From the NCBI GenBank assembly GCA_017477185.1, contig JAFUXF010000004.1, positions 1 through 53,131 of the forward strand: DNA of 53,131 nt, written 5' to 3'. The notes under the pieces are model-generated. The model worked only from the letters and a program-made list of their open reading frames with translations, was not told the DNA's origin and made no database searches. This document shows positions 1-7,564 of the stretch, one piece after another. This stretch comes from Alphaproteobacteria bacterium (GTDB lineage: Bacteria; Pseudomonadota; Alphaproteobacteria; RF32; CAG-239). The translations under genes and the position numbers were made by a program. Position 1 is the first letter of the stretch. Each line of letters begins with the position of its first letter.

Positions 1-179
1 CGATACTTGCATACCCACACCACGTGGTAGCTCAGACGATAGATGCTATGTTGACTTTGTACTACTTCCATACTTTCTTATAGCATCGTCGTCGTGATCA
101 TTCAACCCCCATTAAAATGGGGGTAGTCTGTAAGGCATTAAAACAGGTTGATGTTGCGTGAGCAACGTCAACCTTTTTT
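1..179 (+). ncRNA. 3' part of an unidentified structured transcript, cut by the window start
   Basis: No reading frame is supported here. The plus strand shows three successive hairpins: a long stem pairing about 35-49 with 80-93 (core gatgctat/atagcatc), a second at 106-123 (cccccat/atggggg), and an intrinsic terminator at 146-179. This suggests the 3' end of a non-coding RNA or a long structured 3' UTR entering from outside the window. I could not match it to tmRNA, RNase P, SRP or 6S RNA. The next gene, gapR, is convergent on the minus strand, so the transcript ends before it. Confidence 0.35.
146..179 (+). terminator. Intrinsic terminator
   Basis: A 12-bp stem (ggttgatgttgc / gcaacgtcaacc, one G-U pair) closes a 4-nt loop and is followed by six T residues. 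It ends whatever plus-strand transcript enters the window. Confidence 0.8.
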
Positions 180-187
180 GTTTGCAT

Positions 188-210
188 AAAAAACCGCCCG
201 AAGGCGGCTT
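188..210 (-). terminator. Intrinsic terminator of gapR
   Basis: Read on the minus strand, a GC-rich hairpin (gccgcc-ttcg-ggcgg) is followed by a T tract immediately after the gapR stop codon. Confidence 0.8.
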
Positions 211-213
211 TAT

Positions 214-465
214 CTATTTCATACCTAAAGCGTCTTTGTAGGTATCTAATAATAGTTCTTGTTCGTTACGATCGGAATCATTCATTTTACGGAGTTTGAG
301 AATCGTTCGCATGATTTTAACATCAAATCCTGCACCTTTGGCTTCAGCAAAAATATCTCTGATGTCAGATGCAATTCCTGATTTCTCTTCTTCTAAACGT
401 TCGATACGTTCAATCAATGAGCGTAATCTGTCTGCAGCAATGCCGCCAACTTCTGTTTCTGCCAT
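214..465 (-). CDS. gapR: Nucleoid-associated protein GapR (DUF2312)
   Basis: This 83-residue protein matches the alphaproteobacterial DUF2312/GapR family. It has an N-terminal coiled-coil helix rich in R, E and K (RLRSLIERIERLEEEK), then the conserved core AKGAGFDVKIMRTILKLRK and an acidic C-terminus. In Caulobacter, GapR binds overtwisted AT-rich DNA ahead of replication and transcription and is needed for normal chromosome segregation. Its length is typical of the family. The ATG is supported by an AAGGAG ribosome binding site. The gene diverges from pykA across a 136-bp gap, a neighbourhood I recall from other alphaproteobacteria. It is one of the best clues to the class of this organism. 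Confidence 0.93.
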   Translation of the reverse strand: MAETEVGGIAADRLRSLIERIERLEEEKSGIASDIRDIFAEAKGAGFDVKIMRTILKLRKMNDSDRNEQELLLDTYKDALGMK

Positions 466-601
466 GTTTTTTCTCCTTATAATGGTTGTTTGATTGTTCT
501 TGGTTATAGCAAAGCTTGTTTATTTTTACAAGAAATAAATAGCTTGTTAATCTATTTTGATTATATATAAGACAGTTATTGTTAATTGGAAGGATGTCAT
601 T

Positions 602-2029
602 ATGCCACAAAATACACGCACTAAAATCATTGCTACTATCGGTCCGTCAACCGCAACTCGTGAGAAGTTAGAGCAACTTATTGATGCCGGTGCTGATGCT
701 TTTCGTTTTAACTTTAGTCACGGAACACATGCAGAGCATAAAGAACGTTATAAGTTAGTGCGTAAAATTTCGAAGGAAAAAAATGTGCGTATTTCGGTCT
801 TGGCTGATTTACAAGGACCAAAATTGCGTGTCGGGGAATTTAAAGATAAAAGCGTTATGTTGGTTAAAGGGGCAAAGTTTGTTCTTGATATGAAACAAGA
901 ATTGGGCACAGTTGAACGTGTGACTTTGCCACATCCGGAAATTTTCAAGGCCTTAAAAGTTAATGATGTTTTACTTTTAAATGATGGCAATATCCGCCTT
1001 CGTGTTGATGAGTGTGATAAGAAACATGCTGTTACGACAGTTTTGGTCGGAGGTGTTCTTTCAAGTCATAAAGGTGTTAATTTGCCGGATATTCATTTGC
1101 CGATTTCTGCGTTAACGAATAAGGATAAGGAAGATTTAGAGTTTGCATTGAAACTGGGAGTTGATTGGGTTTGTTTATCTTTTGTGCAGAAGGTGGCAGA
1201 TGTCAGATTGGCAAAAAAATTGATTGATGGACGTGCATGGATTATTTCTAAACTTGAAAAGCCAAGTGCTGTTGCTGAGTTGGATGATATTGTTCGCGAA
1301 TCTGATGCGGTTATGGTCGCACGCGGTGATTTAGGCGTTGAATGTCCGTTGCCGACTGTTCCTGTGTTGCAAAAAAGGATTGTGCGGATGTGTCGTAAGT
1401 ATTCTAAGCCGGTTATTGTTGCAACCCAGATGCTTGAATCAATGATCAATGCGCCAACGCCGACGCGTGCAGAAATATCTGATATTGCAGCAGCTGTCTA
1501 TGATGGTGCTGATACGGTTATGCTCTCGGCTGAAACTGCCGCAGGGCAATATCCGATAGAAGCCGTTTCTATGATGCATCAGACAATTGAGGAAGTTGAG
1601 AAAGATCCGTTGTTTTATCATTTTATGCATAGTTCACGTATTCGCAGTGAGTTTATCAATTCAGATGAAGCTGATGCGATCTCTTGTGCTGCGGGCGATA
1701 TGACGACAGAATTGCGAAATGTTGCCGCTGTTGTTACGTTTACAACTTCCGGAACAACAACTTTGTTAACCGCTCGTGAGCGTCCGGATTTGCCGATTTT
1801 GGCGGTAACACCTCATGAAGAGGTCGCTAATCGTATGGGAATTGTCTGGGGAACACGTGGATATGTTAATAAAGGAGTGTTCAAAAACTTTAATAATGTT
1901 GAGGCTATTTCTCGTAAAATTGCGCTTGAAACGGGTATCGCAAAAATTGGGCAATATATTGTCGTCACAGCTGGTTTTCCGCTTCTTAAAGGCGGCAAAA
2001 CAAATTTGCTGCATATTATAAAATTGTGA
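602..2029 (+). CDS. pykA: Pyruvate kinase
   Basis: Pyruvate kinase catalyses phosphoenolpyruvate plus ADP to pyruvate plus ATP, the last step of glycolysis. The 475-residue protein begins with the family N-terminus (TKIIATIGPST) and contains the substrate-loop motif FRFNFSHG, the ADLQGPKLR segment, the metal and lysine region (WIISKLEKPSAV) and the active-site signature VMVARGDLGVE followed by VIVATQMLESM and TRAEISDIA. I chose ATG 602 over an in-frame ATG at 557 because homology starts there and a GGAAGG site precedes it. The gene is monocistronic, with a strong terminator just after the stop. That terminator abuts the left attachment site of the island. Confidence 0.97.
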   Translation: MPQNTRTKIIATIGPSTATREKLEQLIDAGADAFRFNFSHGTHAEHKERYKLVRKISKEKNVRISVLADLQGPKLRVGEFKDKSVMLVKGAKFVLDMKQELGTVERVTLPHPEIFKALKVNDVLLLNDGNIRLRVDECDKKHAVTTVLVGGVLSSHKGVNLPDIHLPISALTNKDKEDLEFALKLGVDWVCLSFVQKVADVRLAKKLIDGRAWIISKLEKPSAVAELDDIVRESDAVMVARGDLGVECPLPTVPVLQKRIVRMCRKYSKPVIVATQMLESMINAPTPTRAEISDIAAAVYDGADTVMLSAETAAGQYPIEAVSMMHQTIEEVEKDPLFYHFMHSSRIRSEFINSDEADAISCAAGDMTTELRNVAAVVTFTTSGTTTLLTARERPDLPILAVTPHEEVANRMGIVWGTRGYVNKGVFKNFNNVEAISRKIALETGIAKIGQYIVVTAGFPLLKGGKTNLLHIIKL

Positions 2030-2045
2030 GATTTTACGACTATAA

Positions 2046-2073
2046 AAAAACTCCCTGTAGAAGGGAGTTTTTT
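2046..2073 (+). terminator. pykA terminator
   Basis: The stem aaactccct / agggagttt with loop gtag is followed by T6. The T tract runs straight into the island's left attachment repeat, so the terminator marks the last core sequence before the island. Confidence 0.85.
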
Positions 2074-2093
2074 GATGGTGTGACCGAGAAGAC
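2068..2093. other. attL: 3' tRNA-Leu remnant, left end of the island
   Basis: This 26-bp sequence (ttttttgatggtg, t, gaccgagaagac) repeats the sequence at 29600-29625 with a single t/c difference and in the same orientation. Bases 2076-2093 correspond to the last 18 nt, including CCA, of the tRNA-Leu(GAG) gene on the minus strand; the rest of the tRNA is missing. This is the expected footprint of site-specific integration into the 3' end of a tRNA gene. Confidence 0.75.
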
Positions 2094-2182
2094 CCACACC
2101 ACAAGCTCTCAAAAGTGCTTATTTTCCTTGTTTTTAAAGTTTTGCAACCGCTGTTTTTTATCAAAATGCATCACAGTCTGCA

Positions 2183-2240
2183 TCACACTTTTTTCTTAAA
2201 AGAAATTATATCGCACTTTTTTGCCAAAGTACACGATTTT
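2183..2240 (+). repeat. 58-bp direct repeat, copy A, flanking the first DUF4143 ATPase
   Basis: Copy A matches copy B at 3723-3780 at 56 of 58 positions. It begins tcacacttttttctta, contains a short palindrome (ttcttaaaagaa) and ends with ttgccaaagtacacg. The first 15 bases resemble gcatcacacttttt near the right attachment site (29454-29467). Confidence 0.85.
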
Positions 2241-2246
2241 TGCCGT

Positions 2247-2366
2247 TTCGTTATAAAAAATGTAAAAAACGAGAAAACATTCGTTATAAAAAGTGTTGAA
2301 ATTAACAATTTATTCATTATAAAAAGTGTAAAAATTAACAAAATATTCGTTATATTTTGTGTAAGG
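2247..2366 (+). repeat. Tandem 33-bp repeats (three full units plus a partial one)
   Basis: Units start at 2247, 2280, 2313 and 2346 with an exact 33-bp period. The consensus opens ttcgttataaaaagtgt and continues aaattaacaa; the fourth unit stops after 21 bp at the ribosome binding site of the ATPase gene. Units 2 and 3 contain aaaaagtgt, the reverse complement of acacttttt found near both attachment sites. They may be operator, iteron or integrase arm-type sites. The period equals about three helical turns, so bound proteins would lie on one face of the DNA. Confidence 0.8.
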
Positions 2367-2376
2367 ATGGTAAAAA

Positions 2377-3687
2377 ATGAAAAGATATGCTCTACAAGAC
2401 TTAATAAAATGGAAAGATAATCTTGATCGAAAACCCTTACTTCTGTACGGTGCACGCCAAGTCGGTAAAACTTGGTTAGTTAGAGAATTTGCCAAACAAC
2501 ACTACAAACAAATTGTTGAGTTAAATTTTTTTACTAATGATAAATTAAAACAAATCTTTGCTGATAATATATCTCCAGAGTTCTTAATTGAGCAAATTGA
2601 ATTGTTATTCAATGTTAAAATTGATCCGAAAACAACATTGCTCTTTTTTGATGAAATTCAAGAATCACAACGAGCTATGGATGCTTTGAAAACATTTAAC
2701 GATTCTGTAAATCAGTATCATATTATTGCTGCAGGTAGTTTTCTGGGGGTAGCAATAGCCCGTCAGCCTGTTGGGCAAGTCGATCATTATACCTTATATC
2801 CATTGTCCTTTTGTGAGTTTTTAGAAGCCATTAATCAAGAAAAATTGGCTCAAATTATTCAATCTGGCAACACCGAGATGCTGACATCTCCGATTAGAGA
2901 TTTATTAGAAAATCTCCTGAGAAAATACTTTTATGTCGGTGGCATGCCTGAGGCTGTTCAGACATATATTGATACAGATGATTTTGATGAAGTTCGGATT
3001 ATTCAGAAAAATTTACTCACAGAATATCGCGGAGATTTTTCTAAGCATATTGATGCAAAAGATGCGCCTCGGGTCAGAATGCTGTGGGATTCTATACCTC
3101 TTCATTTATTCAAAGAAAATAAAAAATTTATTTATAAACACATCAAGCAAGGTGGACGAGTTGCAGAATTTGAAGTTGCAATGCAATGGCTTGTTGATAC
3201 CGGATTAGTTTATAAAATATATAAAACAGAAAACGCCAAATTACCTTTATCTATGCATTTTATTAGAGATTATTTCAAACTTTATATGATGGATATAGGT
3301 TTATTTTGCGCACAAGCTGAAATAAAACCGGCTGAGATTTTATTACACGGAACTGATATTGTCAGTAATATGAATGGTGCCCTTGCTGAACAATTTGTTC
3401 TTCAAGAATTGAAATGCTCTGGTATTTCTTCTTTGTATTATTGGGGAAGAGAAAATCCAGCTACTGCAGAGATTGATTTTATTACAGATACAAATGAGGG
3501 ATGTATTATTCCGATTGAAGTCAAATCGGCCAATAATACAAAAGCAAAATCGCTTAAAGTTTATATTGCGGAAAACAATCCGAAATATGCTATCAGAACC
3601 TCATTAAATCAATATAGGGTAACGGACAACTTATATGATATTCCTCTGTATATGATATCGCAAATTCAGCAGCTGTTAAGGAAATGA
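2377..3687 (+). CDS. AAA ATPase with C-terminal DUF4143 domain (first copy)
   Basis: The 436-residue protein has a Walker A motif (GARQVGKT, residues 25-32) and a Walker B motif (LLFFDE, D92-E93), followed by a helical lid. The DUF4143 C-terminal region has an AEIDF ... IPIEVKSA signature resembling PD-(D/E)XK nuclease active sites. Members of this family are common, often multicopy, accessory ATPases of unknown biological role. An AAGGA site precedes the ATG, and four 33-bp repeat units lie directly upstream. The gene sits between 58-bp direct repeats 1.54 kb apart, so it may move as a unit or may have been duplicated in. A second member lies at 22001-23224; the two share architecture but are clearly different sequences. 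Confidence 0.85.
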   Translation: MKRYALQDLIKWKDNLDRKPLLLYGARQVGKTWLVREFAKQHYKQIVELNFFTNDKLKQIFADNISPEFLIEQIELLFNVKIDPKTTLLFFDEIQESQRAMDALKTFNDSVNQYHIIAAGSFLGVAIARQPVGQVDHYTLYPLSFCEFLEAINQEKLAQIIQSGNTEMLTSPIRDLLENLLRKYFYVGGMPEAVQTYIDTDDFDEVRIIQKNLLTEYRGDFSKHIDAKDAPRVRMLWDSIPLHLFKENKKFIYKHIKQGGRVAEFEVAMQWLVDTGLVYKIYKTENAKLPLSMHFIRDYFKLYMMDIGLFCAQAEIKPAEILLHGTDIVSNMNGALAEQFVLQELKCSGISSLYYWGRENPATAEIDFITDTNEGCIIPIEVKSANNTKAKSLKVYIAENNPKYAIRTSLNQYRVTDNLYDIPLYMISQIQQLLRK

Positions 3688-3722
3688 TTGGACAGGTAGT
3701 GTCTTCTCCGACCAATTTTGCG

Positions 3723-3780
3723 TCACACTTTTTTCTTAAGAGAAATTATATCGCACTTTTTTGCCAAAGTACACGGTTTT
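3723..3780 (+). repeat. 58-bp direct repeat, copy B, downstream of the first DUF4143 ATPase
   Basis: This is identical to 2183-2240 except at two positions. Just before it (3701-3715) lies gtcttctccgacca, which weakly resembles the tRNA-Leu 3' end on the plus strand; that resemblance may be chance. Confidence 0.85.
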
Positions 3781-3811
3781 TTATCCTTTTATTTTTTATT
3801 CGTTCGTCGTT

Positions 3812-4402
3812 TTAGAGGTTGTTTTGCCTGATATACCGATGTAAAGTTGACCAAGTGCAATGCATGAGGCGGGCGATTTCTGCTTTTGTGACACCTTTTT
3901 CGAGCAAATTTTTAATTCGGTCGTGCTCTTTTTCTAGTTTGCGATAAGTAAAACCAAACGGACGGCCGAGGTGTTTGCCCTCATCTTTTAAACGTTGCAA
4001 AGAAAGGCGTGTCCTCTCAGAAATCAACTGTCTTTCAATCTCGCTGGCTAAAGAAAAAGCAAATGCCAACACTTTAGATTGAATATCTGCACCAAGACGG
4101 TAATTTTCTTTCAAAGTCCAGACCTGGCAGTCTTTTTGCAAGCAACTTTGCAGAATTCCCATCACTTCCATCAGATTTCTGCCAAGTCTGCTTAATTCGG
4201 TTGCAATAAGAATATCGCCTTTTTTGAGCTTTTTAAGTAATTTACCGAGTCTGCGTTCTGGTAGCGGAATGCGAGAAGATATGGTTTCTTCTACCCATTT
4301 ATCAATAATGATATTGTTTTTATTTGCAAAAGTCTCAATTTCGTGGTGTTGATTCGCAATGTTTTGATGGTCGGTGCTGACGCGTATATATCCGTAAATC
4401 AT
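3812..4402 (-). CDS. Serine recombinase, resolvase/DNA-invertase family
   Basis: The 196-residue protein has the resolvase N-terminal signature MIYGYIRVSTDHQ, with S9 as the expected catalytic serine, and the ELSRLGRN and ERTRLSLQRLKDEGKHLGRP motifs. A C-terminal helix-turn-helix (KAEIARLMHCTWSTLHRYIR) follows. It resembles small invertases and resolvases of the Pin/Mpi type. I placed the start at ATG 4402 because the resolvase fold begins there and AAGGA precedes it; an upstream extension to 4594 is low-complexity and unsupported. It lies just upstream of, and divergent from, the polysaccharide operon. Invertases of this family can flip promoters of surface-polysaccharide loci, but I found no obvious inverted-repeat pair that it would act on. 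Confidence 0.88.
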   Translation of the reverse strand: MIYGYIRVSTDHQNIANQHHEIETFANKNNIIIDKWVEETISSRIPLPERRLGKLLKKLKKGDILIATELSRLGRNLMEVMGILQSCLQKDCQVWTLKENYRLGADIQSKVLAFAFSLASEIERQLISERTRLSLQRLKDEGKHLGRPFGFTYRKLEKEHDRIKNLLEKGVTKAEIARLMHCTWSTLHRYIRQNNL

Positions 4403-4586
4403 AAAAAAAATCCTTATAAATAGTTGAAACCATCTATAAGAACTTGCAAAAACAGCAAAAAAATAAATACCTGAAATAAAGGTATCCATAAACCACCATT
4501 TATATTTGATATTAATCCTTTTATTACAAATAAAACGAGAAATCAATACTTTTTTCTTATATTCCTTTATTTTTATAACCTTTTGA

Positions 4587-5030
4587 AAAATCACAAGAAA
4601 TCAACAAACACATATCGTCATTAACGGTGGTTCCGGTACACGTCTTTATCCTTTAACGTCTGTCGGATTGTATTTTTATCCTGCCGATGTGGTGGCAAAG
4701 GCGAAAAGTTTGAAACCATCGGCACGTGGAGAATTGGAAATCACAGATTTGAATAATTTGTATTTAAACGAAAAGCGACTTGATGTGGTCTTGATGAAGC
4801 GTGGAAACGCGTGGCTTGATGTCGGCACGCCGGACAGTCTGATGGAAGCCGGTCAGTTTGTGCAGATAATGGAGCAACGACAAGGCTTAAAGATTGCTTG
4901 TATTGAGGAAATCGCTTATCGCCGCGGATTTATTAATGATGATGAAATGGAAAAGCTGATAGAACACCGCACCCACGGCACATACAAAAATTATTTAGAA
5001 AAAGTTTATGCAGAGTATCGGAAAAAATAG
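4587..5030 (+). pseudogene. rmlA: Decayed glucose-1-phosphate thymidylyltransferase (rmlA) with a large internal deletion
   Basis: The frame opens with INGGSGTRLYPLT, the nucleotide-binding N-terminus of RmlA, then jumps directly into GLYFYPADVVAKAK and the typical C-terminus (SLKPSARGELEITD, WLDVGTPDSLMEA, IACIEEIAYRRGFI). About 150 residues of the catalytic core between these parts are missing, and no normal start codon precedes the first motif. The deletion kept the frame. RmlA makes dTDP-glucose, the first precursor for the dTDP-amino-sugar implied by fdtA and fdtB, so an intact copy would be needed elsewhere in the genome. It runs to 12 bp before fdtA and was probably once the first gene of the operon. 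A start at TTG 4668 would yield only the C-terminal 120 residues. Confidence 0.85.
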
Positions 5031-5042
5031 AAAGGATTTGAG

Positions 5043-5468
5043 ATGATTTACGAAGCAAATGTAGATGAAATAGATTTTTCAATTAAAGGAGATGCTCGAG
5101 GGTATTTGGTTCCATTTGAAGATGGTGTCAATATGCCGTTTGCCCCAAAAAGATTTTATTATCTCTATGGCACAGATACGGAAATTCAACGTGGATTTCA
5201 TGCCCACAAAGAACTGAAACAACTGCTGATTGCTACATCAGGTTCGGTCAGAATCCAATGTGAGTGGAACGGGCTGAAAAAAAAGTTTTTGTTAGATAGT
5301 CCTACTAAAGGTTTATTATTAGAAGGTATGGTTTGGCATGTGATGGATAAATTTTCACCAGATTGTATCTTATCAGTTTTGGCAAGTGATATCTATAATG
5401 AGGCAGATTATGTTAGAAATTACGATGATTTCAAAAAGTACGAAGCAGAGTATTTAAATAGTTTTTAA
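5043..5468 (+). CDS. fdtA: dTDP-4-oxo-6-deoxyglucose 3,4-oxoisomerase (FdtA/WxcM-like cupin)
   Basis: The 141-residue single-domain cupin matches the FdtA/QdtA sugar 3,4-ketoisomerases. The motif RGFHAHKELKQ carries H53 and H55, which correspond to the catalytic histidines of the family. The enzyme converts dTDP-4-keto-6-deoxyglucose to the 3-keto isomer, the step before transamination to a 3-amino-3,6-dideoxyhexose. The partner aminotransferase FdtB is at 18846-19931, about 13 kb downstream in the same orientation, instead of adjacent as usual. Whether the 4-position becomes galacto (Fuc3N) or gluco (Qui3N) cannot be decided by eye. An AAAGGA site supports the start. Confidence 0.88.
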   Translation: MIYEANVDEIDFSIKGDARGYLVPFEDGVNMPFAPKRFYYLYGTDTEIQRGFHAHKELKQLLIATSGSVRIQCEWNGLKKKFLLDSPTKGLLLEGMVWHVMDKFSPDCILSVLASDIYNEADYVRNYDDFKKYEAEYLNSF

Positions 5469-5545
5469 AGAGAAACTGCTTAGAGGAATAGTGAAAGAAA
5501 TAAAATTGAAGATGTATATTTAGGCTAATTAAATGGAGAGATGAA

Positions 5546-6478
5546 ATGAAGTGGGTGAAAAAGGGGTTTATTTGTTCGTCCGAGACATTTAATTTATCTT
5601 GGTATAAGAAGTATACTATGACACCTTTGCCTTATTTTGCTGAAGATGGTTCATTTCGTATATATTTAACAATGTGCGATGAAAATAATTACGGACGTGC
5701 AGGATATATAACAGTTAATCCAGAAAATCCAGCTGAAATTTATGATATAACAAAAGAACCTGTTTTGGATTTGGGGGAGAGAGGAACTTTTGATGAGCAT
5801 GGAATTTTACCTTGCTGTTTGCTAAAAGATAATGGCAGGCTATATATGTATTATTCTGCTTATCAACATCAAGTGTCAACGCCTTATACAATATATTCGG
5901 GCATAGCGGTTAGTGAAAATGATGGGAAAACATTTAAAAAGATGTTTAATGTTCCTATTTTAGACAGAATAAACGGTGAATTATCACAAAGAAGTGCCAC
6001 AGAAGTTATGAAAAAAGATGGAAAATATAAAATGTGGTATACGGCAAATGTCGGGTGGATTAATAATGGTATTCACGAAGTCCCAAAGTATGATATCAAA
6101 TATCTTGAATCGGACATACCTGATAAATGGGACAGTAAACCGGTTTGTGCAGTTCCTTTTAAAAACGATGATGAATATGGTCTTACAATGCCTCAAGTAT
6201 TTTATGAGAATGGTAAATATAAAATGGTGTATTCAATTCGTTCGTTAGAAAAAGGTTATATCATGGGTTATGCAGAATCAAAAGATGGAATTCATTTTGA
6301 ACGGCAAGATGAAAAAATGGAAATTCAAACATCCAATGATGGGTTTGATAGCGAAATGATATGTTACGGAAAAACGTATACTCACAAAGGTAAAGTATAC
6401 CTTATTTATTGCGGAAATAGATATGGGCTTGCAGGAATCGGTTATGCTGTTTTGGAAAATGCTTCTCACTTGGGATAA
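5546..6478 (+). CDS. Five-bladed beta-propeller protein, glycoside-hydrolase-43/130-like
   Basis: The 310-residue protein shows repeated propeller-blade strands such as RLYMYYSAY, KYKMWYTANVG, KYKMVYSIR and KVYLIYCGNRYG, each followed by a turn and SENDGKTF- or SKDGIHF-like segments. This pattern is typical of GH43, GH130 and related cytoplasmic beta-propellers found in polysaccharide gene clusters. No signal peptide is visible, so a periplasmic hydrolase role is unlikely; a sugar-transfer, phosphorylase-like or binding role in the cytoplasm fits better. A GGAGAG site precedes ATG 5546. The enzyme class is uncertain and I give no reaction. Confidence 0.7.
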   Translation: MKWVKKGFICSSETFNLSWYKKYTMTPLPYFAEDGSFRIYLTMCDENNYGRAGYITVNPENPAEIYDITKEPVLDLGERGTFDEHGILPCCLLKDNGRLYMYYSAYQHQVSTPYTIYSGIAVSENDGKTFKKMFNVPILDRINGELSQRSATEVMKKDGKYKMWYTANVGWINNGIHEVPKYDIKYLESDIPDKWDSKPVCAVPFKNDDEYGLTMPQVFYENGKYKMVYSIRSLEKGYIMGYAESKDGIHFERQDEKMEIQTSNDGFDSEMICYGKTYTHKGKVYLIYCGNRYGLAGIGYAVLENASHLG

Positions 6479-6493
6479 TCAGAAAGAAAGATA

Positions 6494-7564
6494 ATGGCAA
6501 AAATTTTTGTAACGGGAGCGGGTTCTGCTCAGTCTAACGGCGTTATTAACTGCCTGTTGATGGATAAGAATAGTAGTGATGAAATTATCGGTTTAGGTTC
6601 CGACCAATATGACTTGATGTTATGCAAGGCACATAAGAAGATTTTGATGCCTCATTCAACAAAGCCAGGATACAAAGAAAAACTGCTAGAAGTTCTAAGT
6701 ACTGAAAAACCGGATATGATTCATTTTCAGCATGATAAAGAATTGTTCACCGCTTCATCATTTCGTGATGAAATTGTTGCCACAGGCGTTAAATTTTTAA
6801 TTCCTGATAACAATGCGATTGATACCTGCGTTCATAAATACAAGTCATGGAAGAAATTTAAGGAATCTGGCATCAAAGTTCCTGAAAATATTATAATTAA
6901 TGACAAAGAAGACTTGAAGCGTGCTTTTGATGAGTTGGGTAATGAAGACGGAACTATTTGGCTCAGGGCGATGTCTATCGGTGGTGGCGGTAAAGGAGCT
7001 CTGCCGACCAATGATTTTGACACAGCTGTTGATTGGATTAACAACGCTCAAGGTTGGGGAGATTTTGTCGCCGCCGAATTATTAACTCCTAAAACAGTGA
7101 CATGGCTGTCCATTTGGTATAAAGGAGAATTGATTGTAGCACAAGGTCGTCGTCGTGCCGGCTGGGCGCACAGTGCGCTCTCACCGTCCGGCGTAACGGG
7201 CGTGACAAAAGTCGGTGAAACCTATGCCGATTCGGTCGTTGATGAAATTGCGCAAAACGCGTGTAAGGCCGTCAGCGCAGAACCGAACGGGATTTACGGT
7301 GTTGATATGGCGTATGATAAAGATGGCATTCCCAATCCGACAGAAATCAATATTGGTCGCTTTTTTACAACGGTTGAATTTTTTGCACAAGGCGGGGTAA
7401 ATATGCCCGTTATTTTGAAAAATCTATGTCTTTATGGCAAAAAGCCGAATTTGTCTCGGAAGCTCAACCCGCTTCCTGACGGATTGTTGTGGTTAAGGGC
7501 AATGGATGTTGCCCCTCTGTTGACGACACAAGAAGAGATGAAAAGGACACTAATTAAAGCATGA
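6494..7564 (+). CDS. ATP-grasp domain protein of the polysaccharide locus
   Basis: The 356-residue protein has a pre-ATP-grasp nucleotide-binding start (IFVTGAGSAQSNGVINCL), a carbamoyl-phosphate-synthase-like middle (CVHKYKSWKKFKESGIKVPE) and ATP-grasp motifs including the glycine-rich loop MSIGGGGKGA and the metal-binding end PTEINIGRFFTT. ATP-grasp enzymes join a carboxylate, through an acyl-phosphate, to an amine or other nucleophile. Its stop overlaps the start of the next gene by 4 bp (ATGA), so it is translationally coupled to the ThDP-HAD protein and the two probably act in one pathway. The substrate is unknown; attaching an acid to an amino sugar is one possibility. Confidence 0.8.
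   Translation: MAKIFVTGAGSAQSNGVINCLLMDKNSSDEIIGLGSDQYDLMLCKAHKKILMPHSTKPGYKEKLLEVLSTEKPDMIHFQHDKELFTASSFRDEIVATGVKFLIPDNNAIDTCVHKYKSWKKFKESGIKVPENIIINDKEDLKRAFDELGNEDGTIWLRAMSIGGGGKGALPTNDFDTAVDWINNAQGWGDFVAAELLTPKTVTWLSIWYKGELIVAQGRRRAGWAHSALSPSGVTGVTKVGETYADSVVDEIAQNACKAVSAEPNGIYGVDMAYDKDGIPNPTEINIGRFFTTVEFFAQGGVNMPVILKNLCLYGKKPNLSRKLNPLPDGLLWLRAMDVAPLLTTQEEMKRTLIKA

Noticed and set aside
2076..2093. A second tRNA gene
   Set aside because: Only the last 18 nt of a tRNA-Leu are present; no other arm can be found on either side, so it is an att remnant.
2247..2366. CRISPR array
   Set aside because: The units are contiguous tandem repeats without spacers of unique sequence, and no cas gene is present.
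3812..4594. Longer serine recombinase starting at 4594
   Set aside because: The extra 64 residues are unlike the family; the signature begins at ATG 4402 behind an AAGGA site.
4403..4620. Invertible promoter controlled by the serine recombinase
   Set aside because: No inverted repeat pair of useful length was found around the region; only a short hairpin is visible.
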